Made by a program: the position numbers and the translations under genes. Source: Trinickia violacea (GTDB lineage: Bacteria; Pseudomonadota; Gammaproteobacteria; Burkholderiales; Burkholderiaceae). From it: a stretch of DNA of 64,000 bases. Shown piece by piece: positions 49,078 through 57,409 of this stretch; position 1 is the first letter of the stretch; every line of letters begins with the position of its first letter. The notes beneath the pieces were generated by a model. It was not told where the DNA came from and made no database searches. It saw only the letters and a list, made by a program, of their open reading frames with translations. Where the stretch lies: the NCBI RefSeq assembly GCF_005280735.1, contig NZ_CP040077.1, forward strand, positions 2,604,001-2,668,000, given 5' to 3'.

Positions 49078-49205
49078 CCCGTTCTATATTGGCTCTCCGG
49101 CCTGACCTACACTGAGCAGAACTCCCCGGCTACCACCACAACGACTACTTCATCGCCGCTTTCATCGGCGAACATCTCGACCATCACGCGAAGGCACTTC
49201 GCGTG
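49078..49205 (+). pseudogene. frmB: frmB (S-formylglutathione hydrolase) with large internal deletion
   Basis: At 49078-49122 the plus strand reads PVLYWLSGLTYTEQN, the FrmB N-terminal signature. From 49122 in a shifted frame it reads LPGYHHNDYFIAAFIGEHLD, HHAKALR, the FrmB C-terminal signature containing the active histidine region. About 220 residues between the two, including the catalytic serine, are missing; the two ends are fused out of frame. No start codon remains. The sequence from 49206 to 49431 has no feature I can support. Confidence 0.8.
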
Positions 49206-49431
49206 ATGAACGTTCACGAGTTCGTTGCCATCCGCTCCCTGCTGACGCAATTTCGCCAGGTCGCCACGACGACCCGCGCTGGTCACGGCATTGCCACGCA
49301 GTCCCCGGCTCGAGTACTTGGTCGTCTCCGCATCCCCTCTCTGTGTCCAGCCCACATACCACTGTCGACACTCGGGTAAACCGGCACCAGGAATTCCGTG
49401 ATTCTTCTTGCTACCGGCCAGCCCACCCTCG

Positions 49432-50229
49432 TTACCTTTGCTGGAGCAGGGATGCCAGGATTGCCAGTTCCCTCGAGGGCTCAAATGCCGCCTCTGCATT
49501 GGGCAATGCCAAGATCGTCTTGAGTGCTCGTTCGTGATACGTGCGCGCCGCCGATCGCGCGGCCTCCGGATCGCGCGTAGCAATCGCGTCAACCACGGCC
49601 TGCCGATCCTTGGCCAGCTTTCCCGCCGCCTTTCGCAGCGGCGCAAACGAAGTGCCCAACAGTTGTGTGGCAAGGCCGATCTGAACACCGAACAGGAAGC
49701 GGCAAAGGGCAGCAACCAACGGATTGCCCGACGCATTTCCCAATGCCTCGACAAACTGCATCAGGCTTACGGATATCTGAGAAGCCTCCTTGGCTTGCGC
49801 AATGCTTTCGAGAATTTCCTGCATTGCATTGATGTCTTCCTCGGACGCCTGCTTGGCCGCGAGACCCGCGGCATGCTCGACCAGCGCACCGAGCACGTCG
49901 AGCACCTGGCGAATGCCGACGCGCTCCATCTGAATCATCGAGCGCAGCGAAACGGCGATCAACTGATCCACCTCGGCAGTCACATACGCACCGCTACCGT
50001 GCCGCACCTCCACAAGGCACGCCGTGGTCAGCCCGCGAATGGCCTCTCTGATGGTCGGACCGCTCACGCCGTACGCCTGGGCGAGCTGCTTTTCGGTCGG
50101 AAGCTTGGCGCCGCGCGCCAGTTGGCCGCTAAGAATCTGCTCCCGCAAGTCTTCGAGAATCTGCTCCGCAGCATTCCCTCGATCGAGGCGCTTCGATGGT
50201 TGCCATGCGGCGAAGGGAGATTCCGGCAT
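49432..50229 (-). CDS. GntR/FadR-family transcriptional regulator
   Basis: 265 residues; MPESPFAAWQPSKRL follows GGAAG. The winged helix (about 20-80) reads AAEQILEDLREQILSGQLAR, LPTEKQLAQAYGVSGPTIRE, AIRGLTTACLVEV, HGSGAYV. The C-terminal all-helical FCD-type ligand domain covers the rest (QVLDVLGALVEHAAGLAAKQ). It lies downstream of the LysR gene on the same strand, with a 179-base gap. Targets and ligand are not evident; organic acids are common ligands of the group. Confidence 0.85.
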   Translation of the reverse strand: MPESPFAAWQPSKRLDRGNAAEQILEDLREQILSGQLARGAKLPTEKQLAQAYGVSGPTIREAIRGLTTACLVEVRHGSGAYVTAEVDQLIAVSLRSMIQMERVGIRQVLDVLGALVEHAAGLAAKQASEEDINAMQEILESIAQAKEASQISVSLMQFVEALGNASGNPLVAALCRFLFGVQIGLATQLLGTSFAPLRKAAGKLAKDRQAVVDAIATRDPEAARSAARTYHERALKTILALPNAEAAFEPSRELAILASLLQQR

Positions 50230-50408
50230 GATGGGGCTTCCAGGTGATAACCCCCCAAATATACTCGAAAAGCAGTCGCTTGGTGACCAGAAACCAGTAA
50301 CGTTGAACGGGAATCGACCTCGTGGACCGACACGTCCCACCCATTGCTCTAGCCGGCCGGGTACGGCGGCATCGCCCCGAACGCGTCGCTCAACCATCCA
50401 ACAGTCGC

Positions 50409-51338
50409 TCACTCGCCTTCCACGACGTCCGGATAGCGCTCGAAGGTCTCCTTGATGAGATGGCGCAGCCATACGCTAGCCGGATCCGCGTTGAAGCGGG
50501 CATGCCAGTGCTGACGCAGCGCGAACGGTGGGAGCGCGACAGGCGGCGGCACCATCCTGACGGTGCCGAGCCTCGAAAAGACCGTTCCGAGTTCCAGCGG
50601 GACGGTCGCGATCAGGTCGGGCTGCGCGTCGATCAGATGCGGCACCGCGAGAAAGTGCGGCGTGGTGAGATAGATGTTTCGCTTGATTCCGTAAGCGTCG
50701 AATGCACTGTCGTAGGCCGCGCTTGCTCGACCTGTCAATGAAACGACGATCTGCGGCATCGTCTCGAATTGCGCACGGGTCAGCGTCTTACCGATCTTCC
50801 GATTGCGTGTACTGACCAGCGTAACAAACGAATGCATGAACAATTGCTGCTGGAAGAGCCCTTCGGGTGCCGCATGAATCGACCCGAGTGCGAGATCGGC
50901 TTCCCCCGACGACAGCATGCCTTCGATCTGCTCCAGCGGAACCTGCACAGAGCGCAGCGTGCAATGAGGTGCCAGCTTTCGCATTCTCCGAATCAGAGGC
51001 GGAAGAAAGACCAGTTCACCCATATCGGTCATGCATAGAACGAAAGTGCGTTGCGCAGTCGATGGATCGAAATGCGCCTCCGCCACGACGTTCTGCCGGA
51101 TCGCCACCACGATTTCCGAAATCGTTGCGCCCAGTTGCGCGCCCTTCTCGGTCGGCAACATGCCGTTGGACGTCTTCACAAAAAGCGGGTCGTCAAAGAA
51201 CGCGCGGAGGCGATTGAGCGCATGGCTCATGGCGCCCTGTGTCAGTCCAATGTCCTGGGCAGCGCGGGTCACGCTTCGCTCGCGAAGCAAGGCATCAAAG
51301 ACCACGAGAAGGTTGAGATCCAAATCACGTATATGCAT
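50409..51338 (-). CDS. LysR-family regulator, NahR-like, divergent from the demethylase genes
   Basis: 309 residues from MHIRDLDLNLLVVFDALLRE; two further in-frame ATGs lie 9 and 14 bases upstream in the same or adjacent frame, so the start may be 51347. The helix-turn-helix is SVTRAAQDIGLTQGAMSHAL, NRLRAFFDDPLFVKTSNGML. The C-terminal domain is of the NahR/LinR type. It is divergent from the vanA-like gene 115 bases away and is the obvious candidate to control it in response to an aromatic acid. Confidence 0.85.
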   Translation of the reverse strand: MHIRDLDLNLLVVFDALLRERSVTRAAQDIGLTQGAMSHALNRLRAFFDDPLFVKTSNGMLPTEKGAQLGATISEIVVAIRQNVVAEAHFDPSTAQRTFVLCMTDMGELVFLPPLIRRMRKLAPHCTLRSVQVPLEQIEGMLSSGEADLALGSIHAAPEGLFQQQLFMHSFVTLVSTRNRKIGKTLTRAQFETMPQIVVSLTGRASAAYDSAFDAYGIKRNIYLTTPHFLAVPHLIDAQPDLIATVPLELGTVFSRLGTVRMVPPPVALPPFALRQHWHARFNADPASVWLRHLIKETFERYPDVVEGE

Positions 51339-51347
51339 AAGGTGCAT
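51333..51347. promoter_or_regulatory. Inverted repeat at the LysR start
   Basis: ATGCA-TAAGG-TGCAT overlaps the start codons of the LysR gene, between it and the vanA-like gene. It could be an autoregulatory LysR site; the match is short. Confidence 0.3.
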
Positions 51348-51453
51348 TCCATGTATTAACGCCATTATCTTGACGCATGGATACGACAAACCTATCGTGC
51401 AGTCAAGCGCCTCGACGAACACGCGCTCACATGACAATTCAAGGAGACAAACC

Positions 51454-52503
51454 ATGTTCGTGAAGAACACGTGGTATGTGGCCGCCTGGTCGCATGAGGT
51501 CGGGCCCGATGCGCTGTTTTCCCGTGTCGTCACGGGCAGCCCCGTGGTGATGTATCGCAAGGAAGACGGGACCATCGTTGCGCTCGAGGATCGCTGCTGC
51601 CATCGCGGCGCGCCGCTCTCCGTCGGGCGTCGCGAGGGTGACTGCGTGCGGTGCATGTATCACGGGCTCAAGTTCGACAGCGCGGGGGCGTGCGTCGAAG
51701 CCCCGGCGCAACAGCGGATTCCGGAACGGGCAAAGATCAAGCGCTACCCCGTCGTCGAGCGCCATCGGTGGATCTGGATCTGGATGGGCGATCCCGCGCT
51801 AGCGAATCCGGACGCGATTCCCGATACGCACTGGCTCGACGACCCGGCCTGGCGCTGTCTGCCAGGCTACATCCACTATCACGTGAACTACCTGCTCATC
51901 TGCGACAACCTGCTTGACTTTTCGCATCTACCGTTCGTCCATCCGACTTCGCTCGGCGGCTCTGAGGACTACGCAAAGGTTCAACCCAAGGTCGAGCGCA
52001 TTGAGAACGGCGTGCGGATCACGCGGTGGGTCCTGAATACCGATGTGCCGCCGTTTGCTGCGGCCGTGAAAGACTGGCCCGGCAAGGTCGACCGATGGAA
52101 CATCTACGACTTCACGCTGCCCGGCATTCTTCTCATGGACTCCGGTGTCGCACCGGCAGCCAACGGCGCGCGCGAAGGCACGCGAGTGGACGCGGCGGAA
52201 TTCCGCGGATGTCAGGCCCTGACGCCCGAAACGGAAACCTCGACTCACTACTTTTTCGCCCATCCTCACAACTTCGCGCTCGATCGGCCCGAAGTGACGC
52301 GCTCAGTTCATCAGTCCGTCGTCGCTGCATTCGACGAGGATCGAGACATCATCACGGCGCAGCAACGGAATCTCTCACTCGACCCGGATTTCGAGATGAT
52401 GCCGTTCGGCATCGACTCCGCACTTTCGCAGTTCCGCTGGGTGGTGAATCAACGGCTCGAAGAGGAAAACCAGGCGCGGCAGCCGTCGGCCAAGGAAAGC
52501 TGA
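51454..52503 (+). CDS. Rieske oxygenase, vanillate O-demethylase VanA-like
   Basis: 349 residues after AAGGAGACAAACC. The Rieske centre is RCCHRGAPLSVG and CVRCMYHGLKFD; the mononuclear iron motif is DNLLDFSHLPFVHPTSLG. The start FVKNTWYVAAWSHEVG is typical of the vanillate demethylase / toluene-sulfonate monooxygenase group, which acts as a homotrimer of alpha subunits with no beta subunit. It would remove an aryl O-methyl group or hydroxylate a related aromatic with electrons from the reductase encoded one base downstream. The exact substrate is not certain: vanillate, veratrate, dicamba-like or sulfonated aromatics. Confidence 0.85.
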   Translation: MFVKNTWYVAAWSHEVGPDALFSRVVTGSPVVMYRKEDGTIVALEDRCCHRGAPLSVGRREGDCVRCMYHGLKFDSAGACVEAPAQQRIPERAKIKRYPVVERHRWIWIWMGDPALANPDAIPDTHWLDDPAWRCLPGYIHYHVNYLLICDNLLDFSHLPFVHPTSLGGSEDYAKVQPKVERIENGVRITRWVLNTDVPPFAAAVKDWPGKVDRWNIYDFTLPGILLMDSGVAPAANGAREGTRVDAAEFRGCQALTPETETSTHYFFAHPHNFALDRPEVTRSVHQSVVAAFDEDRDIITAQQRNLSLDPDFEMMPFGIDSALSQFRWVVNQRLEEENQARQPSAKES

Positions 52504-52504
52504 C

Positions 52505-53461
52505 ATGATCGAGGTCAAAGTCGTTACGCTCAGGCTCGAGGCGGAAGGCATCGTCGGCATCGAACTCCGGGCTGCGGACAGCTCGCCGCTCCCACCGTTC
52601 GAACCCGGTGCGCACATCGATGTCCATTTGCCCGGCGAGAAAACGCGCCAATACTCGCTGTGCAACGACGCGTCAGATACGTCGCTGTACCGTCTCGGTG
52701 TCGGTCGCTCCGCCACTTCTCGTGGCGGGTCGGCCTATATCCACGAGAACCTGCGCTTAGGAGACCGGTTGACGATCAGTGAGCCACGCACGCTGTTCAG
52801 GCTGTCACCCGAAGCCGACCGTCATCGATTCATCGCAGGCGGCATCGGCATTACGCCGATTCTAGCCATGATCCGATGGTGCGTTCACCACGAACGCCCT
52901 TGGGAACTGCACTACTGTGTTCGATCACGTTCGCATGCAGCCTACGTCGACGAACTTCGTTCGTTCGGAGGATCCGTCCATCTTTATGTGGATGACGAGG
53001 AGCAGGCGCGCATTCCGCGCGACGTGGGCATGATGATGCGCAACATGGATGCCGGGGAGCACGTCTACTGTTGCGGTCCTGGCGGCCTGATGGATGCCGT
53101 GGCGGCACATGGCGAACAGGCCGGGCTGCCACCTGAGCGAATCCATTTCGAACGATTCGCGGCCCCTCCGGCAGAGACTCGCGTGCATGAGAACGGGTCG
53201 TTCTCCATCGTACTCGCGAGGAGCGGGCTGCGCTGCGTCGTCAAACCTGAGGAATCGATCCTCGAATGCCTCGAACGGCATGGCGTGCAAGCGGTCTCGT
53301 CATGTCGGGAAGGTTTGTGTCGAAGCTGCGAGGTCGCGCTGCTGTCGGGCGAAGCGGATCATCGCGACTACGTTCTCGGCGCCGACGAACAAGAGGCCAA
53401 CAAATCGCTGATGATCTGCGTCTCGAGAGCCCGATCGAGCGAACTGGTCATCGACCTGTAG
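52505..53461 (+). CDS. Oxygenase reductase, VanB-like (FMN/NAD plus plant-type 2Fe-2S)
   Basis: 318 residues. FAD/FMN region: PFEPGAHIDVHLPGEKTRQY, SLCNDASD; NAD region: FIAGGIGITPILAMIRW; C-terminal ferredoxin: SCREGLCRSCEVALLSGEAD with the remaining cysteine in MICVSRAR. This is the phthalate dioxygenase reductase plan, as in VanB. It starts one base after the oxygenase stop, so the two form one unit and electron chain from NAD(P)H to the Rieske centre. Confidence 0.9.
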   Translation: MIEVKVVTLRLEAEGIVGIELRAADSSPLPPFEPGAHIDVHLPGEKTRQYSLCNDASDTSLYRLGVGRSATSRGGSAYIHENLRLGDRLTISEPRTLFRLSPEADRHRFIAGGIGITPILAMIRWCVHHERPWELHYCVRSRSHAAYVDELRSFGGSVHLYVDDEEQARIPRDVGMMMRNMDAGEHVYCCGPGGLMDAVAAHGEQAGLPPERIHFERFAAPPAETRVHENGSFSIVLARSGLRCVVKPEESILECLERHGVQAVSSCREGLCRSCEVALLSGEADHRDYVLGADEQEANKSLMICVSRARSSELVIDL

Positions 53462-53495
53462 GGACCGATCGGAAAAACGTCCGGATGAACCCACC

Positions 53496-54464
53496 TCACG
53501 CGACATAAGCGTCCAATGCATCTCGCGGCACGTGCAACCTCTTGTCTTCCGAAAACGCTTCCTGAAGATAATCCAGCGTGGCTTGTACCCGTGGCGCCAA
53601 CAATGCCCTGTGCGGATATTGCATGACCATCTCATAGTTTCCAGGCTGGTGATAGCGATGGAGCACGATTTTCAGTTCTCCGGAACGAAGATGTTCCCAA
53701 GCGAGATGAACGCCGACTTGAGCAATGCCCACGCTATCGCATGCGGCGCGAACGACCGCTTCCGGTGCCGACAACGTCAACACAGCAGCTTCCGCCGGAT
53801 CGAACATGACAATGCTGCCGTCTTCCGCCCCGAAACTCCACGGCGAAATCCGACCATTCAGAAAACGTCGTGCAATGAGCCTGTGTGCTCGCAACTGATG
53901 GGGCGCTTGTGGTACGCCGTGGCTCGCCAGATATGCGGGAGACGCGACCAACACCAGGTTCAAGTGAAAGATCGGGCGCGATACCAGGGTGGAATCCGGA
54001 ATGTTCCCGCCTCTGATCGCGAAATCGTAGCCTTCGCGAACGAGGTCGACGACGCGGTCTTCGAAATCGACTTCAACGGACAACGCCGGATAACGAGACA
54101 GCAGCCCGGGCAGTACGGGCATCAATTGCTCGCGTCCGAACGCCCAGCTTGTCGAAATGCGAACTCGTCCGCTGGGTGAGACGCGCTGTGCCGCGATGGT
54201 ATCGATCGCTGCGTCGAGCGCTTCGAGGGCGACACGGGCCTGCCGGAGAAACGCGCCCCCCTCGTCCGTGAGTTTGAGCGATCTCGTCGTGCGGTTCATA
54301 AGCCGTACGCCCAATGCCTTCTCAAGGCTGGCGACGTTCTTGCTGACTGCCGCCGAAGTAATGCCAAGCACACGCCCCGCCGCCGCAAAACTGCCTGCAT
54401 CCGCCGCCTGGACGAAGGAAAGAATCGCGCGGACGCGCTGCGATGAGTCCAAGCTGTTCTCCAT
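53496..54464 (-). CDS. LysR-family regulator (CrgA-like)
   Basis: 322 residues. The HTH reads AILSFVQAADAGSFAAAGRV, LGITSAAVSKNVASLEKALG, VRLMNRTTRSLKLTDEG. RISTSWAFGREQLMPVLPGL begins the effector domain. It is convergent with the reductase gene and divergent from the quinone-reductase gene at 54629, which it probably controls. The intergenic region holds alternating TCAACC/GGTTGA half-sites. Confidence 0.88.
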   Translation of the reverse strand: MENSLDSSQRVRAILSFVQAADAGSFAAAGRVLGITSAAVSKNVASLEKALGVRLMNRTTRSLKLTDEGGAFLRQARVALEALDAAIDTIAAQRVSPSGRVRISTSWAFGREQLMPVLPGLLSRYPALSVEVDFEDRVVDLVREGYDFAIRGGNIPDSTLVSRPIFHLNLVLVASPAYLASHGVPQAPHQLRAHRLIARRFLNGRISPWSFGAEDGSIVMFDPAEAAVLTLSAPEAVVRAACDSVGIAQVGVHLAWEHLRSGELKIVLHRYHQPGNYEMVMQYPHRALLAPRVQATLDYLQEAFSEDKRLHVPRDALDAYVA

Positions 54465-54520
54465 CGATTAGCACCCCGGCATGCGGGCCATCCGCGAGCC
54501 GGCGCGAAAAAGCGTCATTA

Positions 54521-54549
54521 TCAACCTTGGGTTGAGAGCGGTTCAACCC
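54521..54549. promoter_or_regulatory. Alternating TCAACC/GGTTGA half-sites, likely LysR operator
   Basis: TCAACC (54521), GGGTTGA (54529) and TCAACCC (54543) form two overlapping inverted repeats. The right-hand pair is GGGTTGA-N7-TCAACCC. They lie 57 bases upstream of the divergent LysR start and 80 bases before the flavodoxin-fold gene, as expected for a LysR recognition site. Confidence 0.5.
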
Positions 54550-54628
54550 GCTCGTCACTTCTGGCTCAAGCCAACGCCGAGCAGAATGCTGCATATCAAC
54601 CACGACGCAGCACAAAGGACGGAAATCG

Positions 54629-55183
54629 ATGTTGGCAACCATCATCTATGACAGTGGCTACGGCCACACGGAAAAGCAGGCGCGAGCTGTCGCAGAAGGG
54701 GTTCGTCGCGTACCGGGGGCCGAAGTGCGCCTGGTCGGGGTGACGGATGGCGAAATCCCTTGGGAGACGCTGGCCGCAAGTGACGCCATCATTTTTGGTT
54801 CGCCCACGTACAACGGCACGATTAGTGCCCGTCTGAAGAAGTTCATGGAGGACTCGACGCGTCCGGCGTGGATACCGCAAACCTGGCGCAATAAGATCGC
54901 TGCGGGCTTTACCAACTCCGGAGCCCAGCATGGCGACAAACTCAACTCGCTGGTCACCATGGCGTTGTTCGCCGCCCAGCACGGCATGATCTGGGTTGGG
55001 CTCGACCTGTTTGCGGGACGTGGAGAGGGCGAGCCCAATCGCATCGGCGGCTGGCTCGGCGCAATGGCCCAATCCGACGACGTATCTCCCGACCTCTCAC
55101 CCATCGCCAGCGACCTGCAAACCGCCGCTCACCTGGGCCAACGCGTGGCCGAAATAGCGAGCCAATTCAAGGTCGCGGCTTAA
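54629..55183 (+). CDS. Flavodoxin-family NAD(P)H:quinone oxidoreductase (WrbA-like)
   Basis: 184 residues. The FMN loop reads IIYDSGYGHTEKQARAVAEG; SDAIIFGSPTYNGTISARLK and KIAAGFTNSGAQHGDKLNSL are further WrbA-family segments. It would reduce quinones by two electrons and protect from redox cycling, useful next to aromatic oxygenases. First gene of a three-gene plus-strand set, divergent from LysR. Confidence 0.85.
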   Translation: MLATIIYDSGYGHTEKQARAVAEGVRRVPGAEVRLVGVTDGEIPWETLAASDAIIFGSPTYNGTISARLKKFMEDSTRPAWIPQTWRNKIAAGFTNSGAQHGDKLNSLVTMALFAAQHGMIWVGLDLFAGRGEGEPNRIGGWLGAMAQSDDVSPDLSPIASDLQTAAHLGQRVAEIASQFKVAA

Positions 55184-55293
55184 CGGCACACGCGATTGAT
55201 ATCGCGTTGGATGTCCAATGATCTCGATGGACGGCGCGCTTGGAAACCAAGCGCCGCCGCCGAGATGATCGATGCATTTTCCCCAGGAACTTC

Positions 55294-55596
55294 ATGATGA
55301 AACTGCTGTGCCTCGACATCCCCTTGCCTGGTGCAAGCCCGGAGAGTTATCACCCTCATCTGCAGGACGAAGCGCGTCACGGCTGGCAGCTCTACAAGCG
55401 GGGCATCGTGCGTGACATTTATTTCCGCCGGGACCGGCCCGGCGTCGCCATCATCGCCGAGTGCGATTCGGTGGAAGCTGCCAGGCAGGCGCTGCGCAAG
55501 TTTCCGCTCGCCAAGGTCGGGCTCATTGACTGGGAAATCATTCCACTCGGCCCCTGCCTGAGCTGGGAAATGCTCTTTGCTCCGGGCAACGCCTGA
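55294..55596 (+). CDS. Small dimeric alpha-beta barrel-like protein
   Basis: 100 residues, after CAGGAAC. MMKLLCLDIPLPGASPESYH, LQDEARHGWQLYKRGIVRDI, YFRRDRPGVAIIAECDSVEA, then ARQALRKFPLAKVGLIDWEI and IPLGP. The pattern resembles muconolactone-isomerase- or YciI-like ferredoxin-fold proteins often found beside quinone and aldo-keto reductases. No catalytic role can be read from it. Confidence 0.65.
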   Translation: MMKLLCLDIPLPGASPESYHPHLQDEARHGWQLYKRGIVRDIYFRRDRPGVAIIAECDSVEAARQALRKFPLAKVGLIDWEIIPLGPCLSWEMLFAPGNA

Positions 55597-55606
55597 AGGA
55601 CGCGGC

Positions 55607-56521
55607 ATGACCCCTATTGCGCGAACATTTCCGATCAACGCGGATACGCAAATTCCCGTAGTTGGATTCGGCACTTACTTGATATTACCGGGCGACACAG
55701 CCGCAGCAGTCAGTGCCGCAATCGAGAGCGGTTACCGCCATATCGACACGGCGGCTGTCTACGACAACGAAGAAGGTGTCGGCGAGGGCATCCGTGCTGG
55801 CTTCGAAGCGACACGACTTGCGCGTGAAGATCTCTTCGTGACCGCCAAGCTATGGCCCGGCAGCCGTGCCTGGGGAGAACAGCCGAAGTCCGAAAGCGAG
55901 ACAATCGCTGAATTTCATGCGAGCTTGGTTCGATTGGGCCTCGACTATGTCGATCTGTACCTGATCCATTCTCCGCACGGTGGTAACCAGCGCATCGCGC
56001 AATGGCAGGCACTTCTGCAACTGAAACAGGCCGGAAAAACCCGCAGCATCGGCGTAAGCAACTTCAATCAGAAGCATTTGGAAGAGCTCAGGCTGGCGGG
56101 ATTGCCGATGCCGGAAGCCAATCAGATCGAGCTACATCCTTGGTCGCAAAAAACGGAATTGCTCGCCTATATGCGAGAGAACGCTATTGCACCGATCGCA
56201 TACAGCAGTCTCGCGCCGCTCTCCACTTGGCGAGTCGAAGCCGGGCAAGAAAGCGCCAAAACCGACACGATGAAGGCCGAGAACGGCATTTTCGCGGAAA
56301 TGGCCGCAAAGTATGGCGTATCGGAAGCTCAGCTTCTCTTGCGCTGGGGTGTCCAAAATGGCTATGCCGTGCTACCGAAGAGCCTGAACCGGGAGCGGAT
56401 GCGCCAGAACCTAGATGTCTTCGGGTTCTCGATCGATGACGAAGATATGGCCCTGATCAAGACCATGGACCGGGGCGGCGGTATTGCCTGGTCCTTGGGC
56501 GATCCCAATTCGATCGACTAA
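55607..56521 (+). CDS. Aldo/keto reductase
   Basis: 304 residues from MTPIARTFPINADTQIPVVG after GAAGGA, 10 bases past the previous stop. AKR motifs: GYRHIDTAAVYDNEEGVG (aspartate and tyrosine), FVTAKLWPGS (lysine), LYLIHSPHG (histidine), RSIGVSNFNQKHLEEL and LRWGVQNGYAVLPKS. It reduces aldehydes or ketones with NADPH; substrate unknown. Last gene of the set with the quinone reductase. Confidence 0.9.
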   Translation: MTPIARTFPINADTQIPVVGFGTYLILPGDTAAAVSAAIESGYRHIDTAAVYDNEEGVGEGIRAGFEATRLAREDLFVTAKLWPGSRAWGEQPKSESETIAEFHASLVRLGLDYVDLYLIHSPHGGNQRIAQWQALLQLKQAGKTRSIGVSNFNQKHLEELRLAGLPMPEANQIELHPWSQKTELLAYMRENAIAPIAYSSLAPLSTWRVEAGQESAKTDTMKAENGIFAEMAAKYGVSEAQLLLRWGVQNGYAVLPKSLNRERMRQNLDVFGFSIDDEDMALIKTMDRGGGIAWSLGDPNSID

Positions 56522-56544
56522 GCAATCGTTCGCCGAGGCACTTC

Positions 56545-56775
56545 TCAGAACGGATCGTACCCAGGCTTCTTATACAAGCGGGCCATGTTCGGCGCTATCT
56601 CGGGCCGATACACGTTCTCCATCCATTCGCCCGGGCTGACCTCCTCGATGGCGACCGAGACCGAGCTTTCGCTCGAATGCAGCGTGTCCACGAAACTCCT
56701 GACAATCGCCTCCGCGAGCCGCGCTTTCTGATCCTCGCTGGGACCAGGCCATAACTTTACGACGACGTGGGGCAT
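56545..56775 (-). CDS. 4-oxalocrotonate tautomerase-like enzyme
   Basis: 76 residues if started at MPHVVVKLWPGPSEDQKARL, which leaves Pro1 as the mature N-terminus needed for catalysis; a start six bases upstream would bury it. LAEAIVRSFVDTLHSSESSV, SVAIEEVSPGEWMENVY fits the family. It lies between the convergent aldo-keto reductase gene and the CMD gene, 46 bases downstream of the latter. Confidence 0.8.
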   Translation of the reverse strand: MPHVVVKLWPGPSEDQKARLAEAIVRSFVDTLHSSESSVSVAIEEVSPGEWMENVYRPEIAPNMARLYKKPGYDPF

Positions 56776-56821
56776 GACCACCTCTCAGAATTGCTGTTCA
56801 GTTCCATTGTGTTCCTCTCGG

Positions 56822-57148
56822 TCACTTGTTCTCGGCCGCAAACAGCTCCCTAAACTTCGACACGGCCGACATCGCGTTGGGCCACCCCCCGTAGAACGCG
56901 AGATGGGTGATGAGCTCGATGAGTTCGTCCTGCGTGACGCCGTTCTCGACCGCACGCGGAAAGTGGAAATTCATCTGCTCGGTCTTGCCCAGCGCGATCA
57001 GCGCTGCGCACGTCACTAGACTGCGATCCCGCTTCGACAATTGGGGGCGTTCCCACACGTCGCCGAACAGCACCTCGTCGCTCAACTCGGCCAGCTTCGG
57101 TGCCAGGTTGCCAAACGACTGGCGCGCGGCGGTAGGTTTCTTGGACAT
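56822..57148 (-). CDS. Carboxymuconolactone decarboxylase family protein
   Basis: 108 residues from MSKKPTAARQSFGNLAPKLA, eight bases after AAGGAGAAG. CMD core: DEVLFGDVWERPQLSKRDRS, LVTCAALIALGKTEQMNFHF, RAVENGVTQDELIELITHLA, FYGGWPNAMSAV. The cysteine and HLAFYxGWP pattern is that of CMD/AhpD-like proteins, several of which act as peroxidase or lactone enzymes. It is co-transcribed with the tautomerase, and a broken LysR gene faces it. Confidence 0.88.
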   Translation of the reverse strand: MSKKPTAARQSFGNLAPKLAELSDEVLFGDVWERPQLSKRDRSLVTCAALIALGKTEQMNFHFPRAVENGVTQDELIELITHLAFYGGWPNAMSAVSKFRELFAAENK

Positions 57149-57259
57149 GCACTTCTCCTTGCTTCGGAATGGCGAATGACACGACGAAAAATTGTGCGGC
57201 CGACGGGGGCGAGCGACTAGCCGGTAAATTGCGCTAAGACTCATGAGGGGAGTTCATCA

Positions 57260-57409
57260 ATGCTGCGCGAAAACATCGCTGACTTGCCGGCCTTCATCGC
57301 GGTGGCGCGCGAAGGCAGCTTCACTCGCGCCGCGGCCAAGCTCGGAGTCTCGCAGAGAATGTTCAGATCAAGAACTGGAATGCAGATGCGCCACGGCTCA
57401 CAGAAATAA
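57260..57409 (+). pseudogene. Truncated LysR regulator gene
   Basis: MLRENIADLPAFIAVAREGS, FTRAAAKLGVSQ is the first 32 residues of a LysR HTH; the reading then becomes RMFRSRTGMQMRHGSQK and stops. The rest of the gene is missing. The break near 57355 is immediately followed by the 3' end of the aromatic dioxygenase operon, so it marks an insertion or deletion end-point. The fragment is divergent from the CMD gene it once presumably regulated. Confidence 0.75.

Noticed and set aside
49107..49754. 215-codon minus-strand frame past the GntR gene
   Set aside because: It runs antisense through the frmB remnant and is out of frame with the GntR gene that covers its upstream half.
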